From positions 62,366,944-62,430,943 of the forward strand of contig CM026552.1 in the NCBI GenBank assembly GCA_015143295.1: DNA of 64,000 nucleotides. The letters are read 5' to 3'. Each line of letters begins with the position of its first letter. The first letter of the stretch is position 1. Made by a program: the position numbers and the translations under genes. This DNA is from Tetracentron sinense (taxonomy: Eukaryota; Streptophyta; Magnoliopsida; Trochodendrales; Trochodendraceae). Below, in pieces: positions 1-9,643 of this stretch. Under the pieces are notes generated by a model. The model was not told the DNA's origin and made no database searches. It saw only the letters and a program-made list of their open reading frames with translations.

Positions 1-2
1 TT

Positions 3-1005
3 TGTGGAAGCATTGATCCACTTGTTGCCGAGGGTTGGATCCGGCAACTTGAGAAGATATTCTCGGTATTAGCACCTACTGAAGTGGAAAGGGTCACATG
101 GGCCGCCTTTATGCTTGAAGGCGAGGCCGATCATTGGTGGAAGTCTGTACTTCGGACCCGAGAGTTGACCCGGCAAGGCCAAGAATGGACATGGGGAGAA
201 TTCTTGGACGTTTTCTACAAGAAATACTTTCCGGTTGGGATGAAAGAAAAGAAAGAAATTGAATTTATTACCTTGGAGCAAGGTAATATGTCTGTAGCGG
301 CTTACGAAGCCAAGTTCTCAGAGCTATCTCGATTTGCTCCACACATGATAGCTACCGAGGCTATGAAGGCCCGGAAATTCGAGAGGGGGTTGAAGGCCTA
401 CCTCAAGGATCGTGTCTCAATGTTCCGACATGAGACATATTCAGAAGTTGTGGACAAGGCATTGTTGGCCGAGTCGAATTCCGAGGAGTTCTTTAAGAGA
501 AGAGGAATAGAAAAGGGACAGTCTAGTAGTTCAGGGGAGAAGAGAGCTAGGACTATGTCTTATCAGTCCGCAGGGCCGGCTCAGTCACAGAGGATGTACT
601 CGGCACCACAGGCCCCCCGCCCTTTTGCTCCACCGGCTTTTCGCCCGGCTACCTCGTATGCTTCTCGCCCCGCAGTGACTCAGGCTACGGGTTATACTCC
701 TTCCACTTATTCACATGATGTCTGCACCCTTTGTGGAAGGAGGCATCCAGTAGGCAAATGTCGAAAGGCTACAGGAGGCTGTTTTCATTGTGGCGACCAA
801 GGCCACATGATTCGGGATTGTCCCCGACGTCGAGTGCCAGCTCAGTCTTCGGGGAGCAGGCCCCAAATTAGGCAGACATCTCAGCCTAGCTCTTCTCAGG
901 CTTCGAGGGCCTCACAGTCTACCCGGCCTCCTCGCCCCGCCACTCAGGGTCGAGTTTTTGCTCTATCGGAGAGAGACGCACGTGCATCCGACGATGTTGT
1001 GCAAG
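3..1005 (+). pseudogene. gag: Tekay A gag (5'-truncated by window edge)
   Basis: Gag forms the virus-like particle and packages element RNA in the cytoplasm. The frame is open from base 3 and corresponds to the part of Gag after the N-terminal 90 or so residues seen in copy I (57305 onward). It contains the retrotransposon gag fold (WxxF...YFP..., E..F..L..GNMSV..YE.KF.EL), a Ser/Pro/Gln-rich linker, then two zinc-binding motifs: a short one CTLCGRRHPVGKC (CX2CX3HX4C) and a standard knuckle CFHCGDQGHMIRDC (CX2CX4HX4C), about 740-830. The uninterrupted frame would run to 1022, but the match to copy I ends at 1005, where a GT-AG intron appears to start. No stop is seen in the visible part; it is called a pseudogene because the element as a whole is dead. 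Confidence 0.9.
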
Positions 1006-1139
1006 GTACGCGAGAATTTTGAGTTTAAGTTGTATAAAATTTCTATGGTTTGTTATGCGGTTATTTATACTAAGGGTTACCTATGTATGATGCTTGTTAC
1101 TATTTGAAATCTACTGATATTAGTTACTTAATCGCACAG
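1006..1139 (+). other. Putative GT-AG intron between gag and protease of Tekay A (134 bp)
   Basis: Between the last Gag residues and the protease the reading frame is broken by 134 bp that start with gtacg and end with cacag. Removing it joins a phase-1 split Gly codon (g at 1005 plus gc at 1140-1141), which puts gag in frame with ALLVNE and the protease DTG. Copy I has a 146-bp gap at exactly the same codon, also GT...AG. The upstream exon ends CAAG in both copies, which fits a plant donor site. Seen: both borders and the frame. Inferred: splicing. Confidence 0.7.
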
Positions 1140-4100
1140 GCGCTTTATTAGTGAACGAGTGTCTCGCTCGAGTGTTGATAGACACAGGATCTACTCACTC
1201 TTTTGTCTCCCTAAGTTTTGCAAAGGGCTTTTCGATTGAGGCTACTCCGTTGGAGCGGGAGTTGACCATTGCAACTCCACTCGGCAAGTCAGTTGATACG
1301 GACAAGATATTCAGGGATAGTGTGGTTCAAGTAGGAGAGAATGAACTGTTAGCCGATCTTATCATCCTGGATTTCCAAGATTTAGACTTTGACGTCATTC
1401 TTGGTATGGATTGGTTGGCAAACCATCACGGGCATGTTGCGTGTTTTGAAAAGATGGTGAATTTCAAGCCGGAAGGGGGTAAGCCTTTTCACTTCCGAGG
1501 ATTAGGAGAGAGGGACATTGCTCGCCTCGCAACCTTGAGTATAGCACACCCAGAAGCACAAAACTCATCGGCTATTCCAGTTGTGAGTGAGTTCTTAGAT
1601 GTGTTCCCGGAAGAACTTCCCGGATTACCTCCTGATAGAGAGATCGAATTCGCTATAGAGCTTACTCCGGGTACCGCTCCGATTTCAAGGGCACCATATA
1701 GAATGGCCCCTATAGAGCTTGAAGAATTAAAGAAACAGATTGAGGAGTTACAACGACTTGGTTTCATCCAATCAAGTGTCTCGCCGTGGGGAGCTCCGGT
1801 TCTCTTTGTGAAGAAGAAGGACGGGTCTATGAGGATGTGTATAGACTACCGTCAGTTGAACAAAGTAACTATCAAGAATCGTTATCCCTTGCCAAGGATA
1901 GACGACTTGTTTGACCAACTGAAGGGATCGAGATTCTTCTCCAAAATTGATCTTAGATCGGGGTATCACCAATTAAGGATCAAGGCGGAAGATGTTCAGA
2001 AGACGGCTTTCAGGACTCGGTATGGGCATTACGAGTTCCTTGTCATGCCTTTTGGGCTGACGAATGCACCGGTGGCATTCATGGATTTGATGAACCGGGT
2101 GTTCCGATCTTACTTGGATCGATGTGTGATTGCATTCATTGATGAAATTTTGGTGTATTCCCAGACACGGGAAGATCACGCACGAGACCTCCGCCTTGCT
2201 CTGGAGATGTTGAGAGAGCATAGGCTATATGCCAAATTGAGTAAGTGCGAGTTCTGGCTAGAGAAGGTCGCATTTCTTGGACACGTGGTGTCGGCCGAGG
2301 GCATTTCTGTAGATCCAGTCAAGGTTGAGGCAGTCATGAGTTGGGAGAGGCCCAAGAGCGTCACGGAGATACGTAGTTTCCTCGGATTGGTAGGCTACTA
2401 CCGGAGATTTGTGGAGGGATTCTCCAGTTTGGCTGCACCTCTCACCTACTTGACAAGAAAAAGTGCAAAGTTCAGTTGGAGTGACCGATGTGAAGTAAGT
2501 TTCCAAGAGTTGAAGAAATGCCTCACCACAGCCCCTATCCTTACTGTGCCATCTGGACCTTTTGGGTATGAGGTGTATAGTGATGCCTCGCACGTCGGAC
2601 TCGGGTGTGTCCTAATGCAACACAAGAAAGTCATTGCCTATGCATCAAGGCAGTTGAAAGAGCATGAAAAGAACTACCCCACTCACGACTTGGAGCTTGC
2701 GGCGGTCGTGTTTGCACTCAAAATTTGGCGACATTATCTGTACGGGGTGGAGTTCTATGTGTACACGGACCACAAGAGCCTCAAATATCTCTTTTCCCAA
2801 AAAGAGCTCAATTTGCGACAATGGCGTTGGGTTGAGTTCTTAAAAGACTACGAGTGCACTATCCAATATCACCCGGGAAAAGCAAATGTGGTGGCAGACG
2901 CTTTGAGTAGGAAACCATCGGGGTTGTTGGCTCACATGTTGGTGCGGGAATGGAGACTGTTAGACGATTTGGCAAATCTGGACATCAGTGTGAATGATTC
3001 TGTCCGCAGTCCGGTTTTGGCAAATGTTACAGTTCGGCCGTACCTTATAGACTTGATCCAGGAGTATCAAGCCACGGACACTGACTTGTTGGCTTTCCGA
3101 GATAAGGAAGTGGCCAAGGGTAGTACGGACTTCTCCCTCACTAGCCGAGGTGCTATTACATTCAAGGGAAGGCTTTGTGTCCCAGCCAATGCAGCCCTTC
3201 GGAGAGAGATTATGGACGAAGCTCACCGGTCTAAGTATACAGTGCATCCCGGGGGGACAAAGATGTATCGGAACCTCAAGAGTCACTTTTGGTGGCGAAA
3301 CATGAAGAGGGAGGTTGCGGAGTATGTGGCACGGTGTTTGGTGTGCCAACAGGTGAAAGCAGAGCATTTGAGACCGGCGGGTCTTTTGCAGTCTCTCCCT
3401 ATTCTCGAGTGGAAATGGGAACATATCTTTATGGACTTTATCGTGGGGTTGCCGAAAACGGTCAAGAAGACCGATACTATATGGGTAGTTATTGATAGAC
3501 TCACGAAGTCCGCTCATTTCTTACTGTACCGGACTACATTCAACTCCAATCAGTTAGCGGAGCTATACATCAAAGAAATAGTCTGATTGCATGGGGTGCC
3601 AGTGAGTATTGTGTCGGATAGAGACCCAAGATTCACATCCAGGTTTTGGAAAAGTTTTCAGGATGCTATGGGTTCCCGACTAGACTTTAGCACGGCTTTC
3701 CACCCACAGACCGACGGGCAAACAGAGAGGGTGAATCAAGTGATAGAAGACATGCTCCGAGCTTGTATGTTGGATTTTAAAGGAAGTTGGGAGGATCACC
3801 TACCTTTGGTGGAATTCGCCTACAATAACAGTTATCAAGCAAGCATACAAATGGCACCTTTTGAAGCCTTATATGGAAGAAGTTGTAGATCCCCCTTGTA
3901 TTAGGATGAGGTTGGAGAAAGAAAGATTTTGGGCCCCGAGCTGATTGAACGAACCGCGGATAGGGTCAAGCATATACGGGAGAGGTTGAAGACCGCACAG
4001 GACAGACAGAAAAGCTATGCCGACAACTGAAGGAGGGATCTTGAATTCCGAGTCGGTGATTTTGTGTTTGTAAGGATTTCACCGACCAAGGGTGTTATGC

Positions 4101-4472
4101 GATATCGGGAAAAGAGGCAAGCTTAGCCCGAGATATGTGGGTCCATTCGAGATCATTACTCGAGTCGGTGAAGTTGCTTACCGTGTTGCTTTGCCCGCTC
4201 ACATGGCGGCGGTCCACAACGTGTTTCATATCTCCCAGCTTCGGAAGTACATCCCGGATCCTTCTCACGTCATCGAGCTTGATCCGGTTGAGATTCGAGA
4301 GGATCTCACTTTGGTTGAGAAGCCGGTTCATATTTTGGATCGAAGAGACCAAGTGCTTCGCAACAAGACTATACCGCTAGTCCTAGTGCAATGACAACAT
4401 CACGCGAGAGAAGAAGCCACGTGGGAGCGTGAAGCCGAAGTCAAAGCAAAGTATCCTGAGTTGTTTGAATAG
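1140..4472 (+). pseudogene. pol: Tekay A pol: protease-RT-RNase H-integrase-chromodomain, degenerate
   Basis: The order along the DNA is aspartic protease ([11 protein letters not shown], about 1175), reverse transcriptase (about 1700-2420), RNase H (about 2570-2900, with [10 protein letters not shown] and TDHKSL), integrase (zinc-binding HPGG...CLVC about 3245-3350, [13 protein letters not shown] at VIEDML) and a chromodomain-like end (about 4290-4470). The frame stops at 3584-3586, 3902-3904, 4028-4030 and 4392-4394, and a single inserted base near 4103 shifts the frame. Two stops sit where CGA is expected and two where TGG is expected, that is, C-to-T or G-to-A changes typical of methylated, silenced elements. 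The RT motif reads FIDE (2135-2146) where copy I has FVDD, so a catalytic Asp is lost. Confidence 0.92.
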
Positions 4473-4550
4473 GTTGCGTATATGGCTTGTGATTTTGCTT
4501 TGGTTTTGTACATGTATGTATCGTCCAAATTTCGGGGACGAAATTTTTGT

Positions 4551-4563
4551 AAGGGGGGGGAGA
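4551..4563 (+). promoter_or_regulatory. Polypurine tract of Tekay A
   Basis: The run aaggggggggaga lies one base before the LTR start TGTAGC. It is the expected site of plus-strand DNA priming during reverse transcription. Confidence 0.85.
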
Positions 4564-4774
4564 ATGTAGCACCCCGGACTTTTTCATCCTTAATGAATAG
4601 CACCCTTCATAGCTAATTGGCCGTTTTGTAGTCTAATTAATAAATAAGGGAGAAATCGGAAATTCCAAAACGTCAGAAATGTTCGTTTTCGAAAGACGGA
4701 CCCAACGCAAGTTGAATCGTCGAAATCCGACGAGCGAGTCAAAAGATATGGTCAAAACAGTCCAGACCAGCAGA

Positions 4775-4965
4775 ACACCGATCGCTCGGTCCATGGAGCG
4801 ATCGATCGGTCCAAAACCGATCGATCGGTATCTATCGCACGGTCAGAAATTTTTTGTATGGGAAAATTTTCCAGAGAGTGAGTTTTTGACCGGTCGATCG
4901 GTCATAAACACCGATCGCTCGGTAGGCAACCGATCGATTGGTCATAACCACGGATCGCTCGGTTT
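4775..4965 (+). repeat. CGATCG palindrome cluster in the U3 of LTR A
   Basis: About eight copies of accgatcgctcggt / ccgatcgatcggt type sequences lie in under 200 bp, arranged in both orientations and separated by 8-40 bp. Most are perfect or near-perfect palindromes built on CGATCG. The cluster is upstream of the promoter zone. The spacer tgtatgggaaaatttt (about 4856-4871) between palindromes is the reverse complement, with one change, of aatttccccataca found in copies G and J and in copia M. Confidence 0.9.
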
Positions 4966-5630
4966 TCGCGTTTTTGCAGAAATTTCAGTAAGGGCGTTTT
5001 CGTCTTTTGGGTGTTAAACCCTTACCCATAAGGGTTTGCTCGACCCTTTGAGGCCTCACTTACAACATCGAGGGATTTTGAGAGATAGAGAGAGAAGAGG
5101 AGAAAGCTCTAACCTAGGGTTTGGTTTTGGGAAGGAAATCAAAGGGGGTTTAAGAACCATAGCTCACCCCAACTCGAGTTGCTTCAAAATCGAGGCTCAA
5201 GCTCGTGTGTGAACCATTCTCCAAGCTAGGGCAGCAACCCAAGCACGTTTTTGAAAGGGGTTTCTTCCCTAACTCGAATCTCCTTCAAGCAAAGGTGTTC
5301 ATCTTTCAAGTTGGAGCTTCAATCAAGGTCCCTACCAAGGATCAAGCCTTGATCCAAGGTTAGTACACCCTACTAACTTCCCTTAGCAATAGTCTAGATT
5401 TTCTATTGTGAAATGTGACTCTTGGTAGTATGTTTTCTTCCTTATAAAATGTATCATCTCCACTAAATATAAACAAGATAAGAAAAAGGTATGGATGTGT
5501 GGATGGGATGTCGATTGAGGCGATTGGATGCCGTATGGATGTTGTGTGATGTGTGAAATGGAAAATGGAAGATGGGCACTTTACAAATAACGAATGTACC
5601 TTGATGTCTTGATGAAAAATACGCACTAAA

Positions 5631-5770
5631 CAAGAGAAATGGAACAAGAACATGACAAGGAGGTTGGTAGCCCAAGGAAGGGTGCTAGCCTCTGGCTCAC
5701 AAGAGAAATGGAACAAGAACATGACAAGGAGGTTGGTAGCCTAAGGAAGGGTGCTAGCCTCTGGCTCACA
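5631..5770 (+). repeat. Tandem pair of 69-70 bp units in LTR A
   Basis: Two nearly identical units (aagagaaatggaacaagaac ... ctagcctctggctcac) lie head to tail. They are the counterpart, on the other strand, of the four-unit arrays in LTRs J and G, so the copy number of this second repeat zone varies between LTRs. Confidence 0.9.
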
Positions 5771-6470
5771 AGTATATAAGTCAAGAACAAATCAAGACAT
5801 GAAATACAAGACAAGACACGACACACATACATGATTTGACCGAGACACGAAAAAGGTTTCCGAGACATGAGTTTTACCGAGGTTTTTGCATTCATACACG
5901 CATGTCAAGATATGGCTATGTATCTTATGCTTTCATTATTGCTTTAAATTAATATCTTGTATTGCTCACTATTGTTTTGCTTTCGCTATTGTTATGGTTA
6001 GCTAGTAGTTTGTACTCGCTGAGTATTCCATGCTCAGCCGTACTTTTATGTCGGCAGGTACTGTGGATGTCCTCGACCCCGAGCCTTGGGTCGAGGAGGA
6101 GTATGTAGAGGAGAGGGAGCCACCTATCCCATGGCAGTCTCAGGAGGATGGGGACTTGGATGTGTGGCCATACCTCGACTACTGTTGAGAGGAGAGGGTT
6201 AGAGAGTTCTTTTTTTGTATTTTGATAGGTGGGCATGTCCACCTTTACTTTGATTGTATTTAGTATATGTTAACTTGGAATACTATATGGAGTTATAGAA
6301 GAAAAGAAAAATTTGGCTTATGCTTCCGCACTTATGTTTAGTTTCCGCGCTCTGATTATCATTGTATTATATTATGTTTAGCCTCTTGCATTACAGGATG
6401 GTTTGACAGGTACACGTAGTCACCTCTAAAGTATCCCTTAACTCCTAGGGGGTATTTTGGGGCGTGACAG

Positions 6471-6518
6471 AAACATCTAGAGACAATGGGTATTAGATAC
6501 ATAAGAGATTGGATTTGA
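6471..6518 (+). pseudogene. Copia B pol, last 15 codons
   Basis: The frame KHLETMGIRYIRDWI then stop corresponds to the RNase H-side C terminus of the copia L polyprotein (KHLESMGVRYIGDWL). It is followed by a purine-rich tract and the LTR of copia B. The rest of copia B pol must lie left of Tekay A, off the window. Confidence 0.88.
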
Positions 6519-6533
6519 GTGCAAGCGGGAGAT

Positions 6534-7003
6534 TGTTAGACATATATGCCCACGAAAGCCATTCCGGAATTGTATTAGTCTACTTAATCAATAAAAGTAT
6601 ATTTTACTTTCACACATTGTCTTCTACATTGGGTAACATATTAAAAGTATCTCATTAGATGAGACTACTTTGTCCCTTAGGTAACATTGTAGGAAAACTA
6701 TCCAATTAATTATTAACTGATTGCTAAGGAGATATGGTTTTTAGGTTCCTTGTAGGCCTAGAATTGTTCTAAGTTATTTAGGATACATCGGGACAATGTA
6801 TTCCCACTAACTTACACATTGTTAGTTCCATATGATGGAGTGATGAATCTTAATCATTGAGAGAAGGGTCTCTTGACTAAGATGTGGATATAAGTAAGAA
6901 GTACTTATATTGCAACTGGATCGCTCAGTGGATACCCTTGGAAATATATTGTCTATATATTTAGGGTAGTCCATTTGACAGATTGTCCTTAACCTGAGAG
7001 GTC
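6534..7003 (+). repeat. Copia B 3' LTR, piece 1
   Basis: This starts TGTTAGACATATATGCCC after the polypurine tract gcaagcgggagat and matches the reverse complement of the copia L LTR. It stops at aggtc (6999-7003), where element T is inserted. The next base of the copia sequence, gacatcttctctag, resumes at 37333. Confidence 0.92.
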
Positions 7004-9377
7004 TGTGAGCACGGGATTTCACTCCCTAGATCTGTTCGTGGCTCACGGGTTTTTTGAGAGTTGCCACCTATTCATTCAGAAGGGATAAGTCTCTCAAAGT
7101 TTTGGATAAGGTCTTGGTCCATAGGAGAGATCGGGGTAAGGGGTTTGGTTAAGTCTAAGGAAGGTGTTAGGCACCCCGAGGCTTCCGTTTTACAACGGTT
7201 CCGTATTCCCCGGGTTTAAGCCAAATAAAGTTAATCTTGTTTAAATGAACGCTAATCTAGGAAGGGAAAAGCTAACTGGGGTCAGGCCCGTGTTGGGCTG
7301 CCTACGTACTTACAGGGTGAGATCAGACCGAGCGTAGTTCTGGCACGTGAGCCTGTGCCGAGATTAGGGGTGTGTGTGTGTGCACAAAGGGTGGCTAACA
7401 TGGACTAGTTTGGTAGACTAGGGTATGATTGACCGAGGAGGGTCAAGTGCAAGGTATGTGAGCCCGGTAATCTTAGGGAGTAGTCTGGTAGACTAAGGAG
7501 GAGTCCGACCCGAGTTAAGGTTGCTAACTGGGATTAGGCCGAACTAACTGCAGTTAGGGTTGCTAACCATAGTAAAGGGTGAGTGAGTTGTAGCCCGGTA
7601 GGCTAAGACGGGGCCCGGTAGGCCAACGTAAGTCCGGTAGACTTGGTTTTTAGACCCGGTAGGCCGTAAACCGAAGTTAACTACGATTAGGGATGCTAAC
7701 CGTAGTTAAGGGGTTCTAACTGTGGTTAGGGTTGCTAACCAGCTTTAGGGAGAGGGCCTAAGTCAGGATTAAGGTCCAATTAAGTTTTTAGGAATTTCCT
7801 TTTAATTTCCCAAAGTTTGTGGGGTTAAGGGGTGCTTAACCGCCGTTAAATATTAATTGAAGGTGGATTTAACCACAGTTAAGGGTCTGGTATAGTCCAA
7901 GGTGGGCCCAGGGGGCTAGGCAGGGCCTAAAGTGGCCTCCTACTAGGCCTAGGCCCCTGTAAAAGCCCAAAAATAAAACAAAGTTTAATGTCGGTAATGT
8001 AATTACCTACATTATGGACAGTGTTTTAAGACTGTGTTTTGCCAAAGTTAACTAGGGTTAACGGATAACCCGAGGTGAACCAAAGGCATGGGAGTGTAGA
8101 GGGGACTCTTGGGAAGAGATCAGGCCAGGTGTGGACCACAGGGGATTCCTGGAGTGGGCCCCACAATGCTGCGAAGTCGTTGTGATAGACAATGCAAGTT
8201 GGTGGTAGTCGTTCTACCGCCCATCCCAAATCAGGCAAAAAATAGAATGTCGGTAGAGGTATGATCGACTTTTTGGAAAATGCTCAGAGACAAGGGGTCG
8301 GTAGAGGGATCACTGACAACAGGGAATAAGGCTTTTATATGGATGGCGGTACTGAGAGTACCGCCATTCTGGGTTTTTCTCGAAACCGAACCTACAGCTG
8401 TTGAGGCTGTGCACAGAGGTATCTAAGGGTTCCCTCATGAATTGAGGGACCCTTAGAAGGTCCTGGGAAGGCCTGCAAGCCTGAGGGAGATGTTGTACCC
8501 GAAGGGGTTCACCTCACCTATAGTTTAGGTGGGTGAACACCCTATGAAGGTCTGTTTACACTAAGCAACAACAGCAAAAAAACATGAAAAGGTCCCCTGG
8601 AGATGACCAGAGGCTCACAATGATGCTAAATCAATAAGGAAATGGGTAGGGGGGATCCCTACCCAATGCTCTGTTTCGACTGAACTTGACAGGGGGTCTG
8701 TGCACAGGTGGTGTACACTCCGACAATGCTTGCAGTGTTGGGGATGCTCGAGGTAGGTCCAGGGGAGTCTTAGGATCAAGACCAAAGTCAGGGATCATGG
8801 TTTTGCAGCAGAGGTTCTCCTCTAAAAAATTGCAGACCGTTTTACAGTAGAGGTGGTGTTGGTTTTATAGGGATGGCAACTAGGGACCTAAGAGGGATTA
8901 GGAAGAAGGGGGAGAAGGGTATTGGACCCAGGGGAGGTCGTGTGAGGGTTGAGAAGCGAGAGATTGAGGTGGAGGTAGAGTGTGCAGGGGTGTTGCAGGC
9001 CTGCAGCTCGGAACTTGAAGATGTCAGTAGACGGTCTACTGACAGCCTGAAACAAGGCCAATTTTTAATGTCGGTAGATCTTCTACCGACATTCTGCAAA
9101 TCTGTTTTTAAATGGGCTGGGCCTACACATACGGGTTATGGGGGTTATGTACTAAGGTTTTTGGGCCTTATGGGCTCGAGGCTGAGGGTCAGGCCCTATA
9201 GGCCATGGGTTTCAGGGGGTATGCTAAGGTCACCTAATGCTAGGGTTTAGGACATGGGTTTTTCTAGGGTTTGACTGGAGAGGCTTACCTAGGTTGTGAG
9301 GGACTTGGTAGGGGAGGTAACCATAGTTAAAAGATTTTAACTATGGTTAAGATGGGTGTAAAAATCGGGTACTTACA
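7004..9377 (+). repeat. Left LTR of element T (2374 bp)
   Basis: Starts TGTGAGCACGGG and ends GGGTACTTACA. It aligns end to end with 34965-37327 at high identity. It contains several hairpin-type inverted repeats with arms GTCGGT/ACCGAC or GGCGGT/ACCGCC at about 8201, 8248, 8297, 8343, 9023 and 9067. Part of the 7540-7760 zone is made of gttagggttgctaacc-like repeats. A 125-codon open frame (8873-9250) is kept in both LTRs, but nothing else supports it as a gene. Confidence 0.9.
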
Positions 9378-9643
9378 GCTGCCCCTCTTTGCAGGAGAAT
9401 GCCAGGGTTGGTGATTCAAACGGCAAAGACTGGAATCATCCTATTTTTCACCGAGCTCGGATAATAGGGATGCTGAATGATGATGTGTATATATGTAGTG
9501 CAGAAATAGTGAGTGCAATGTAGTGGCAAGGCGCTGCTAAGGAAGGGCGGGTAGTTTAGACTACTCACTGGGGATTGATGGATACAGGGATGGCAGAGCC
9601 CAGAGGCGTTGGCCGGAAGACTTCAATCGAGCTTGATCGAAGA
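9378..9643 (+). other. Internal 5' segment of element T
   Basis: Unique sequence following the left LTR (gctgcccctctttgcaggag...). A standard tRNA primer site starting TGG is not visible directly after the LTR, so the primer type is unknown. No coding potential is seen. It leads straight into the minisatellite. Confidence 0.6.

Larger units (their letters stand above)
1..6469 (+). mobile_element. Tekay-type Ty3/gypsy chromovirus A (5' part off window)
   Basis: This is the 3' part of a gypsy retrotransposon: gag, protease, RT, RNase H, integrase, a chromodomain-like tail, a polypurine tract and one LTR (4565-6469). The domain order RT-RH-IN and the C-terminal chromodomain-like segment place it in the chromoviruses, and the protein sequence reads as the Tekay/Del group. 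The element is inserted in the 3' end of copia B: copia coding sequence resumes at 6471 directly after the LTR end. The 5-bp target duplication would be gaaac (6470-6474), but its partner lies off the left edge. Four stop codons, one frameshift and a changed RT active site show that it is dead. Confidence 0.93.
4565..6469 (+). repeat. 3' LTR of Tekay A (1905 bp)
   Basis: The LTR starts TGTAGCACCCCGGAC right after the polypurine tract and ends GGGGCGTGACA. The same ends occur in copies F, G, H, I and J. It holds a palindrome cluster (about 4775-4965), a weak TATA-like zone near 5028, a tandem pair of 69-70 bp units (5631-5770) and the stem-loop GCTGAG...CTCAGC (6018-6038) that recurs in the other copies. 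Confidence 0.92.

Noticed and set aside
5360-5895. Overlapping minus-strand frames in LTR A (89-120 codons).
   Set aside because: They arise from the 69-70 bp tandem pair read in antisense and are not kept in LTRs G or J.
8873-9250. A 125-codon open frame, kept open at the same place in the right LTR of T (36822-37199).
   Set aside because: It lies in an LTR, spans two of the palindromic hairpins, has no recognisable motif, and both LTR copies are expected to share it by descent. Preservation in two copies of an LTR with limited divergence is weak support.
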